A stretch of DNA of 64,000 nucleotides from Klebsiella sp. BIGb0407 (GTDB lineage: Bacteria; Pseudomonadota; Gammaproteobacteria; Enterobacterales; Enterobacteriaceae), in NCBI RefSeq assembly GCF_024807845.1, contig NZ_JANUEQ010000012.1, positions 1 through 64,000 on the forward strand, written 5' to 3'. Shown in pieces: positions 53,258-61,192 of the stretch. The notes beneath the pieces are model-generated. The model ran no database searches and was not told the origin of the DNA. It worked only from the letters and a program-made list of their open reading frames with translations. Position 1 is the stretch's first letter; every line of letters begins with the position of its first letter. Made by a program: the position numbers and the translations under genes.

Positions 53258-55354
53258 ATGGAATTAAATATTACTTCAAAGTCCAATCCATTTGGTGATA
53301 CAACAGCAGAAAATGATAGAAAAATGCTGAGTAATGCATTTATTGAGACTGCTGATTTTAGAACGTTAATTGAAACAGATGATCGAACAGTCGTTGTCGG
53401 CAGACGCGGAACTGGTAAAAGTGCTTTATTCATTCAGCTTAATGAGCATTGGAAGAAAGACAAGAAAATATTAATCCTTAGATTTTCACCAGATGACACG
53501 CAAATCATTGGTTTCAGATCTATGTTGAAACCATTCACAGGATCGTTTAATTTAGCCAGAGCAGCAACAAGATTATTATGGCGATATGCTATGTTAATGG
53601 AGATAGCTTCATATATTTCTTCGCACTATAAATTATCATCTCAAATTACAACGGAAACTTTATTAAATGAACACCTAAAGAAATGGAATTCTATTCAAGG
53701 TGATATATTAAGGAAGTGTAGGCTTGTAGCAAAGGAGTATTTGGATGAAAAAAAACCAGAAGAATCAATCGGTGATCTTCCATTCAATTTAAATATATCT
53801 GATATAGAAAATAAAATAGTTTCTCTTCTTGAAAGGTCAGACAGGAAAGTTGTCATATTGATGGATAAACTTGATGAGGCATATGAACCTGATAATATAG
53901 GAATAGGGATTATTGCTGGTCTTGCATATGCTTCTATTGAATTAAATCAAAAAGCAAAAAACATACGGCCGATTATTTTCCTAAGAGATAATATATTTAG
54001 GTCGTTATCAAAGGAAGATCCTGATTACTCTAGAAATATAGAGGGCCAGGTCATAAGGCTACATTGGGATTGGGCACAACTTCTGATGTTATCAGCAAAA
54101 AGGATGAAAGTTGCATTCGGTCTAGATATTGAGAAAGATCAACGAGTTTGGGATAGATGTACTGCTGATGATCTTAAAGGAAGAAATGGCTTTAAGCGAT
54201 GTTTGCAATTTACGCTTTACCGCCCTAGAGATTTACTGTCATTATTAAATGAAGCTTTTTTCTCTGCATTCAGAGAAAACAGAGAAACAATTATCAGTTC
54301 CGACCTTGAATACGCCGCTAAGTCTATTTCTATGGCGAGGCTTGAAGATCTATGGAAAGAATATCAAAAGATATTCCCTTCAATACAAGTTATAACAAGC
54401 GCATTTCGTAGCATTGAACCAGAGTTAACAGTTTATACATGCTTAAAAAAAATAGAATCATCTTTCGAAATAATTGAAGAAAATGAAGACCCAAAAGTAA
54501 CATCTGAAATCCAGCTATTGAAATCAAGTGGAATCCTGCAAAGTTTGTATAGCGTAGGTTTTGTTGGCATACGCGATAAAAACACCTCATCATATTCATT
54601 CTGTCACGATGGTAGAACGCCAGATAAAGGCTTCGAAAGTAATGAAAAACTATTAATTCATCCATGTTACTGGCTTGGACTCAATCTAAATCGTAATGCG
54701 CTTGCTCCAGAGGAGGCCGAAGAAATAAATGACGAATATGATATCAATGTTGTTTCAGAAAACTCAACTATTAGGAATAAAACAATAGGCCAAATAACTA
54801 CTCATTTAGATCAGATTCCGACAGGAAATGAAGGAGCAAGCGAATTTGAGCAATGGTGCGTAGATGCTCTTAGAATAGTTTTTGCATCTCACCTTACAGA
54901 TATAAAACCTCATCCGAATGGTAACGCGGTTCAGAGAAGAGATATTATTGGTACCAATGGTGGAAAGTCTGACTTTTGGAAAAGGGTTTTAACTGATTAT
55001 AAAACAAGACAAGTTGTTTTTGATGCTAAAAACTTTGAAGAATTAGGCCCATCTGAATACAGACAATTACAATCATATTTAACAGGACCATATGGGAAAT
55101 TAGGTTTTATAATTAATAGAGAGGAGAGTGAATTATTGAAATCAGGAAGAGATTTAGATTGGACAAAGGAAATGTACCAATCTCATAATTCGTTAATAAT
55201 AAAGCTACCAGCAAAATATATTTCAAAGCTTTTACAGAAATTAAGAAACCCCGAGAAACATGACGCTATAGATAGCCAAATGGGAAAGCTTTTAACGCTA
55301 TATGAGACATCATATATGGCAATTAAAAGTACTCAAAGGAAAAGAAGAAAATAG
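53258..55354 (+). CDS. P-loop ATPase with C-terminal PD-(D/E)xK-like nuclease domain
   Basis: 698 aa from the ATG at 53258. The N-terminal ATPase has Walker A 'GRRGTGKS' (48-55) and Walker B-like 'KVVILMDKLDEA' near 205-216, a STAND/Sll1717-type arrangement. The C-terminal ~180 residues begin 'EFEQWCVDALRIVF' and contain 'RRDIIG' and 'QVVFDAKNFEEL', the Asp and D-x-K signature of restriction-like nucleases. ATPase-nuclease fusions of this build are common in anti-phage systems. The gene is very AT-rich and has its own terminator. Confidence 0.8.
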   Translation: MELNITSKSNPFGDTTAENDRKMLSNAFIETADFRTLIETDDRTVVVGRRGTGKSALFIQLNEHWKKDKKILILRFSPDDTQIIGFRSMLKPFTGSFNLARAATRLLWRYAMLMEIASYISSHYKLSSQITTETLLNEHLKKWNSIQGDILRKCRLVAKEYLDEKKPEESIGDLPFNLNISDIENKIVSLLERSDRKVVILMDKLDEAYEPDNIGIGIIAGLAYASIELNQKAKNIRPIIFLRDNIFRSLSKEDPDYSRNIEGQVIRLHWDWAQLLMLSAKRMKVAFGLDIEKDQRVWDRCTADDLKGRNGFKRCLQFTLYRPRDLLSLLNEAFFSAFRENRETIISSDLEYAAKSISMARLEDLWKEYQKIFPSIQVITSAFRSIEPELTVYTCLKKIESSFEIIEENEDPKVTSEIQLLKSSGILQSLYSVGFVGIRDKNTSSYSFCHDGRTPDKGFESNEKLLIHPCYWLGLNLNRNALAPEEAEEINDEYDINVVSENSTIRNKTIGQITTHLDQIPTGNEGASEFEQWCVDALRIVFASHLTDIKPHPNGNAVQRRDIIGTNGGKSDFWKRVLTDYKTRQVVFDAKNFEELGPSEYRQLQSYLTGPYGKLGFIINREESELLKSGRDLDWTKEMYQSHNSLIIKLPAKYISKLLQKLRNPEKHDAIDSQMGKLLTLYETSYMAIKSTQRKRRK

Positions 55355-55365
55355 CATCAACTACC

Positions 55366-55412
55366 ATAAACTAAAAGATTCATAAAGCGTCTTTTAGTTT
55401 GTTTTTCTACAA
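55366..55412 (+). terminator. Terminator after the ATPase-nuclease gene
   Basis: AAACTAAAAGA / TCTTTTAGTTT arms followed by GTTTTTC, starting 12 bases past the stop. Confidence 0.75.
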
Positions 55413-55541
55413 AAAAATGATAATAAATCAGTTGGTTAGTTTTACACGCAGCCGATTTGGTCACTGGCTATGTCTTAAGTAAAAGATCCTGCTTATTACT
55501 TACTTTCGTTGCAAAGGTGGATTATCATCATTATATTTATT

Positions 55542-55614
55542 CCTTCCAGACGAGCTGTTTCACATAAATACTTTCCATGTTTCATGCGTAGAATATGTAT
55601 CAATTTTGTTTCTT
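55542..55614 (-). pseudogene. Relic of a resolvase HTH region
   Basis: About 73 bases align without gaps and at roughly 75% identity to the end of the resolvase fragment at 44230-44751 (GAGCTGTTTCAC.TAAA.ACTTTCCATG is shared). It covers the helix-turn-helix coding end only. It is the trace of another, now mostly deleted, transposable element. Confidence 0.7.
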
Positions 55615-55671
55615 ATCAGATGTGGATACTCATATAAAAATGGGTAACTTAGAATATTTCTAGATCCAGTG

Positions 55672-56709
55672 TCAGGTCTCGTTGCGACTAATATGTTGTT
55701 CCATAAAATCAACCATAGCTCCCTCGTGAGCATCAATATGGCGTATATAACGCATAACTGTTTCCGGTTTTTTCCAGGTACCTTCCTGCATGATCTGAGC
55801 TATGCTGTATTTATTCATTGCCATATCAACTGCCGCGCCAACACGTGTACTGTGCCCCGACCACATTCTATAGCGGTTTTTGTTTGATGGAACTTCTTTT
55901 CCAGGACCGGCTTCGATCCACGCTCGGACAAAAATATCTTCCAGTGCCCGGGTAGATAATGGCTTATCAGTTAAGATCATAACTCGATTTGTTCGATGTA
56001 TCGGCCCGAAGATAAACGCATCAGGCTCATTAATTAGCCCGGAAACTTCTAGCCATTCTGTTAGTCGCTGGGATGAAAGCGTACCCAGGGCCTTGATAAG
56101 ACCTCCGGTCATCACAATGGTTTTCGTCCATGCGACATCCAGTAAAATACGTCCGTCAGCAGTGCGGTTTATTTCACGAACGCGCAAACGACCTATCTCA
56201 CTGATACGTAATAAAGTCGCATAAGCCACATGCAGAAAAGCAAGATCACGCGTCTGCTGTAAGCGCTCCGATTTTGACCAGCATGTATCGAGTGCGAGAA
56301 GATCACCAATACGAAAGGGTATTGCCTGGCCTGCGCGTTCACCACTGATGACAGCGGTACGATTAATTCTTTTTACTGCCCGAAAAACGAGGGGAGAAAC
56401 GTTGGGCGATGTAATCCCTGCGTTACGGTGTAACATTGAAATCAGGGAGGCATGAGTACTGATGGTTGATGAAGCCCGACCGGAAACCTGTAACCATAAT
56501 AAATAGTCACGCAAATCAGCCGGTGACATAGGTAAAAAACGGCGCCCATTTTTTTCCGCCCAGGCCCCACAGATCCGCATCACGCTGAGGAGCTGATTCC
56601 AGGTGTTTTCAGAGAAGGCCTCTTTATCCTGGACAAATTCTCGCAGACGATCGGCGATATCACTTTCACTGGTGACAGTAAGAAATGTTGATGATGATAA
56701 TTTATCCAT
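55672..56709 (-). CDS. Cre-like tyrosine recombinase
   Basis: 345 aa, with clear similarity to phage P1 Cre along the chain: 'DLRDYLLWLQVSGRASSTI', 'LAFLHVAYATLLRISEIGRLRVREI', and the catalytic set His286-Ser-Thr-Arg289 ('SGHSTRVGAA'), Trp312 and Tyr321 ('MRYIRH'), each three residues earlier than in Cre. Such enzymes resolve plasmid multimers (ResD of F, Cre of P1) or integrate elements. A 15-bp-arm palindrome 37 bases upstream is a candidate target or operator. Confidence 0.93.
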   Translation of the reverse strand: MDKLSSSTFLTVTSESDIADRLREFVQDKEAFSENTWNQLLSVMRICGAWAEKNGRRFLPMSPADLRDYLLWLQVSGRASSTISTHASLISMLHRNAGITSPNVSPLVFRAVKRINRTAVISGERAGQAIPFRIGDLLALDTCWSKSERLQQTRDLAFLHVAYATLLRISEIGRLRVREINRTADGRILLDVAWTKTIVMTGGLIKALGTLSSQRLTEWLEVSGLINEPDAFIFGPIHRTNRVMILTDKPLSTRALEDIFVRAWIEAGPGKEVPSNKNRYRMWSGHSTRVGAAVDMAMNKYSIAQIMQEGTWKKPETVMRYIRHIDAHEGAMVDFMEQHISRNET

Positions 56710-56745
56710 GCCGTATACTTTTCAACCTTGTATTGGGTTGGTGTT

Positions 56746-56800
56746 GCTACGTGAATTCTGCAGTACAACTGCCCTGTTTTTTTCTCAGAATTCACGTAGC
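56746..56800. repeat. Palindromic site upstream of the Cre-like gene
   Basis: Perfect 15-bp arms GCTACGTGAATTCTG (56746-56760) and CAGAATTCACGTAGC (56786-56800) with a 25-bp asymmetric spacer. The spacer is longer than the 8 bp of lox, so it may be a pair of core half-sites with different geometry, an accessory site or an autoregulatory operator. Confidence 0.85.
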
Positions 56801-56924
56801 GACGCCTGATTTCTGTACAGATGATGTACCCGCTGCGCCGACTGATCATCAGCATAGCAGGATCCTGCGCTGGATCCTATCTTCATATAATAGGAGTTAT
56901 ATGAAGTTAGGCGTGAATGATTAA

Positions 56925-57283
56925 CAGCAAAGGGCATCGTTGAGGCTGTTCATGTGTAAGAATGCCAGAGGAAAAAGCCTCAGTGATTAGATAGTGTCAC
57001 AGATAATACCGTGACATTTCACTCTGATAGAATCATAATTAAAAAACGAGATAGTTTAAATCATAAAGCAAGTATGTACTCTATCAGGAATTAGTTTTCC
57101 GAGTATTTCCGGGGAGTTATTGTTTGTTATTTAAACTATTTTTATTGATACTTACATACTGTTTAATAAATAGATAATTAACATTTCGTTTGATTGGCAG
57201 AGAACAGTGTTGAGGCTAATTATCTTTTTCTGTGGGGAGTGATAACCACTATGATAACTTCTTATTCAGAAAGGAGACTAAAC
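56925..57283. other. Gene-poor AT-rich gap
   Basis: No supported gene. A frame open from 57194 leads into the small protein at 57284 but has no ribosome site at its start. Confidence 0.4.
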
Positions 57284-57403
57284 ATGAATATGAACTCACT
57301 TGTTTTGATAATCATAGCCATTATATCGTTAGGAATATCTTTATATTCCATAGTTAGCTACATTATTGAGCAGCGAGGAAAGAAATTCAAATCACATCAT
57401 TAA
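57284..57403 (+). CDS. Small single-pass membrane protein (39 aa)
   Basis: ATG at 57284 with a strong AAGGAG at 7-nt spacing. Residues ~5-28 are strongly hydrophobic (SLVLIIIAIISLGISLYSIVSYII) and a basic tail (EQRGKKFKSHH) follows, as in many small membrane regulators and toxins. No terminator or antisense gene was defined. Function unknown. Confidence 0.55.
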   Translation: MNMNSLVLIIIAIISLGISLYSIVSYIIEQRGKKFKSHH

Positions 57404-57712
57404 TTCATTTGATTATTAAAAAATAATAACGTGCTAGCTTTAAAACACAAGATATTAAGCAAATCATATAGTCAAATTAATGCGTAGCCAATCACTAGTT
57501 TAGATGTAAATAACATAAAAATATATATTTGGGATGTAATCACGTGTCAATATAATAAACCCCTATATAAAAATTAAAAAAGAAATAATATTGACCAATT
57601 ACATAGTGAGTGTTATTCCGAAACTTTCATTATAAATTGGCTTGTAATTATCAAAGAGAATTAGATTTTAAATAAGGGTAAGTGTGTATACTGGTATGAA
57701 TATTACTTTTTC
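57404..57712. other. AT-rich intergenic region
   Basis: About 300 bases of low-complexity AT-rich DNA; no gene or structure stands out. Confidence 0.4.
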
Positions 57713-58042
57713 ATGTCGCATTTTTTTGCACTGGCTGTTGTAGGTAGTCTCTCGCAGCACTACTCACTAATAACTTGGTTGCTTTTAGTTAATATATTAA
57801 CCTTCCTCGTTTACGGCATGGACAAATACGCAGCTAAAAATAATTTTCGTAGGGTCTCTGAGTCTACTCTGTTGTTTTTCGGCTTTGCTGGAGGCTGGCC
57901 TGCTGCGCTATGTGGACAGGAGATATTTAGACATAAAACGAAAAAACAACCATTTAGAGAGTACTTTGTTATTAGTATAACATTAAATATTGGTGTTCTT
58001 GGTATAGTCGGTGCGTTATATTGGCGATATATATATGGTTAG
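57713..58042 (+). CDS. DUF1294 family membrane protein
   Basis: 109 aa with three membrane segments and the DUF1294 signature 'YGMDKYAAKNNFRRVSESTLLFFGFAGGWPAALCGQEIFRHKTKKQPFREYF'. The family is widespread, small, and of unknown role. The start may be a later codon; the ATG at 57713 follows only a weak ribosome site. It is AT-rich and has no clear operon partner. Confidence 0.85.
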   Translation: MSHFFALAVVGSLSQHYSLITWLLLVNILTFLVYGMDKYAAKNNFRRVSESTLLFFGFAGGWPAALCGQEIFRHKTKKQPFREYFVISITLNIGVLGIVGALYWRYIYG

Positions 58043-58508
58043 TTATAATTATATCCTTGCATAAGGACCGAGATAGAATTGAACTGTCATCAGATACTTT
58101 CAAAGTAAAGACTCTGGCAAAAGCACCAGAATATTCAAGTAGGAGTGATTATTCCTTTGCTTCCACGCGATGAAAATATCAAAGTGTATAGTAGTACCCT
58201 GACAGGATATAACCATGCCGCCATGAATTACTATATCCCAATGTTAGTAATCTACATGAGGCAATCCCAATGTAGAAGGGGTGCCTGGCTATAACCATTG
58301 TCTTCTCGATTTCTGATATTAAAGTCTCGCATATTCTCGATCGCATTGATCTGTTTGGAAACTATCAGGAGATTTATAATAAACGACTAAGGGTCAGAAT
58401 TTACCTGTAGAGAACTTAATCAGTGAGCCGATGAAATGTCGTGAAGCTGTGGCTTATTTACGTATTCATGAGATAGCTCGATGTTATAAAAACAGTTGGT
58501 GATTATAA
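58043..58508. other. Gap with decayed sequence
   Basis: About 460 bases without an intact gene. Short stretches read like broken protein, for example 'ISDIKVSHILDRIDLFGNYQEIYNKRL' at about 58311-58390, but no family could be named. It probably contained the lost 5' part of the next gene or an insertion relic. Confidence 0.4.
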
Positions 58509-58868
58509 TTAATCCTTAAAGTTATCACGCCAGGTTTTAGGGATGCCACTCTGGCGGCAAATGTACCGACGCAGGGAACAGCCACCTATATCGGTAGCAG
58601 TATGCGCGAAAGCACCCGGAGTGATGCCACCTTCAACGTTGATTTTGGGGCGAAAACCATTATTGGAAACATCTCCGCAAGAGATGATTACGGCAGTGCA
58701 GTTGCGATGCAAGGCAAGATCAGTAATGGCGGTTTTAGCGGTGATGCACAGTCTGGTGGCCAGAACGGCACTTTCATCGGCCATTTCAATGGTCCGGCAG
58801 CCGAAGAGTTGGGCGGAATTGCCCAGTTTAACGATCCAACTAAAAATACGTCGTTTGGTGCAGTCTGA
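58509..58868 (+). pseudogene. Truncated TbpB-barrel / Slam-substrate-like protein
   Basis: The frame is open from just after a stop at 58506 without start codon or signal peptide: 'PGFRDATLAANVPTQGTATYIG', then 'ATFNVDFGAKTIIGNIS', 'GKISNGGFSGDAQSGGQNGTFIGHFNGPAAEELGGIAQF'. This is the 8-strand barrel typical of transferrin-binding-protein-B-like and hemophilin-like proteins, including the 'GxFxGxFxGPxAxELGG' hallmark. The N-terminal handle and secretion signal are missing, so it is a remnant unless it starts at the ATG at 58602. It sits right before its presumed secretion partner. Confidence 0.8.
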
Positions 58869-58922
58869 CAATAATCTTTACGGCCAGCTAGTCTGGCCTG
58901 TTTTTCTTTGATGGTATCACTT

Positions 58923-60337
58923 ATGAAATTTCGGGTTTTAGCTATACTGGGACTACTGTGCCCGGTCAGAGCAATTTTTGCTGCACCATCTGAAACCAAT
59001 TACCTCCCGGCAGCGAGTCAGTTAGACCGATTAGCACCTACAAACTTCGCCAACGACAGTCATTCTGCAAACCGGATTAATAATGCCGATCTCTTGTCGC
59101 AACCTGAATTAGCTAAGGTGATGCTGGATCAGGCCGTTCGGGAGGGTCAATGGCCTGTCGTTCGCGCAATTTTGCCGGTTTACTCCGTTTCTTTACAACC
59201 CGATATGATGCTGATTCACTTTGCGCGAGGAGGCTTGGCACGCAGCGAAGGCCACTATGATCAGGCTATTAAGCACTATCGTGCCATCTTAAGCGCACAT
59301 CCTGATTTTAATGCTGTGCGCCTGGAAATGGCACGTGCAATGTATGAAAATCGTCAGACTGATGCTGCGGAGTATCAGTTCCGCAGGGTATTAAGCAGCA
59401 ATCCACCAGAGAATATTCAGCAGAGCATTACGAAATATCTGGAGCTTATTCAACAGGGTAGTCCACTTAGGGGAATGTTTAGCATTAGCTATCTCAACGA
59501 TAGTAATGTAAATAATGCTTCTTCAGATGATACTGTACACGTATTGGCGATCATTTATTTATCCGTAATAAAGACAGTCTTCCGCAACGCGGCGAGGGTG
59601 CACAGTTCAGTGGCGCGTTGCAAAAAGATATGACGCTGTATAATCATCACGGCTTGCGTTTTATTGGCACGATTTATAGCAAAAGCTACTGGAATAATCA
59701 TCGCTTTGATGACATAACCGGGCGTGTTTACGTCGGCTATCATTGGCGTGATTTTCGTACATTATTTTCCGTTTTACCATTTTATGAGCAGCGCTGGTAT
59801 GGCACCGAAAGCTATTCATCCGGACCCGGTATACGTGCAGAATACAGTTATCTCCTTTCTCCCCGCTGGCAGATAAGCCAGGCGCCGGAATATCAGAAAC
59901 TCGGTTACGACAACAGCGATTATGTTTTTTTGCGCGGTCATAATAGGCTTTCATCTACCACGCTTTCCCACACCTTTAATTCGCGAGTGTCTCTGTTGGG
60001 CGGAGTAGATTTACTGGAGCAGCAGACGCTAACCCAAGGTGAAAGTAACCATCGAATCGGCTTACGTACCGGACTGCAGGTTGATCTCCCGTTGAAAATA
60101 TCGTTCTCGGGGATGGGAGTATTTTCCCGCCGTTTTTACGAAGGTAATAACGATATTTTCTTATCGCGCCGCCGTGATAATGAGCAGTATTACAGCTTAG
60201 CCGTCTGGCACCGTGATTTCGATATGCTTGGTCTCATGCCCAAGTTAAATTTTACCTATAAACGGGTAAACAGTAACATCGACTTTTACGACTATCATCA
60301 GAGAAATATCAGCCTTTCACTGGATAAGAACTTCTGA
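58923..60337 (+). pseudogene. Slam-like surface-protein assembly modulator, frameshifted
   Basis: The first part (to ~59545) has a signal peptide (~1-21, 'AIFAA') and TPR-like helices ('ALAKVMLDQAVREGQ...', 'HYDQAIKHYRAILSAHPDFNAVRLEMARAMYENRQTDAAEYQFRRVL'). The second part (~59547-60337, another frame) is a beta-barrel ending in Phe: 'FIRNKDSLPQRGEGAQFSGALQKDM' to 'YHQRNISLSLDKNF'. Joined they make ~471 residues, normal for Slam, which secretes TbpB-like proteins through the outer membrane. One missing base near 59543-59547 breaks it. Confidence 0.85.
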
Positions 60338-60525
60338 TTTCACGGTGTCATTTACGGTTAGTGGCTAATTTGGAATGTGGGATGTCCTCATGTGGTTTAT
60401 GAAAACATTACTAACATCGGAGTGTGTTAATCAACGGGAGCACATCAGCTCACGGATATGCAATGACCTGATTCGCCGTATTTAAAAATTTCCATGAATT
60501 TCCATGCTGGCTCGCTTCACTTCAT

Positions 60526-60789
60526 ATGACTGTAGCTAACAACCATGTACCCATATATAAGGGTAGAGGGGGATTGGTGAAATCTGTCAAAATGGAGCTA
60601 GCTCTATACATCTATTATGGACTACGGGAAATTGCTGAAAATACGGAGCAGCGCATTCATGTTTTTCTGCGCCGTGAAGGCTTGTTGGTTAGCAGTAAGA
60701 AAATATATCGTATTTACTGCCTCGAAGGGCTCAACCCATGTGACCGCCAGACACCTGAAAGGCTGGCTTTCGCCCGTATTCATCACTAA
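60526..60789 (+). pseudogene. IS3-family transposase OrfB fragment
   Basis: 'RIHVFLRREGLLVSSKKIYRIYCLEGLNPCDRQTPER' matches the region of IS3-type OrfB just before the DDE domain. The flanking parts do not continue as transposase, so this is a short relic. It shows that an insertion sequence once lay between the Slam-like gene and the autotransporter. Confidence 0.75.
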
Positions 60790-61192
60790 ATAGCCAGACT
60801 CCGGCAGAATTTGTCCGAAGTAACCAAAAAGGTCCGAATTTCGGATTTAGCCTGGTACGGATACTGAGAGGAGATCAAGATTGGCAAATTATTTATAGTG
60901 TTTACTTTTAAACATCGGATATGTTTCTCGACCGGAAAAAATTTACATAATTCAGGGCATTTGATTAGCTATCTAAAAGATCTGTCTTATGTGTCCTTAT
61001 CTACTTTTACAGCACAGTAATGTGCTTCTTGTTCTAAGGTGCAGTAAATGCGAGTTCTTCGTTTCGTAGCAACGGCTTCTTTTTTAAGGGTACATTCATT
61101 GTCTCGACCCGTTGAACTCACATTTGCCTGTTAGAACTTTTAATGCGATAGAGCTTGTTCAGGAACCTTCCCGTTATTCAGCCACAATCCAA
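60790..61192. other. Intergenic after the autotransporter gene
   Basis: About 400 bases, no gene seen; probably more insertion-element debris plus the 3' region of the autotransporter mRNA. Confidence 0.4.
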
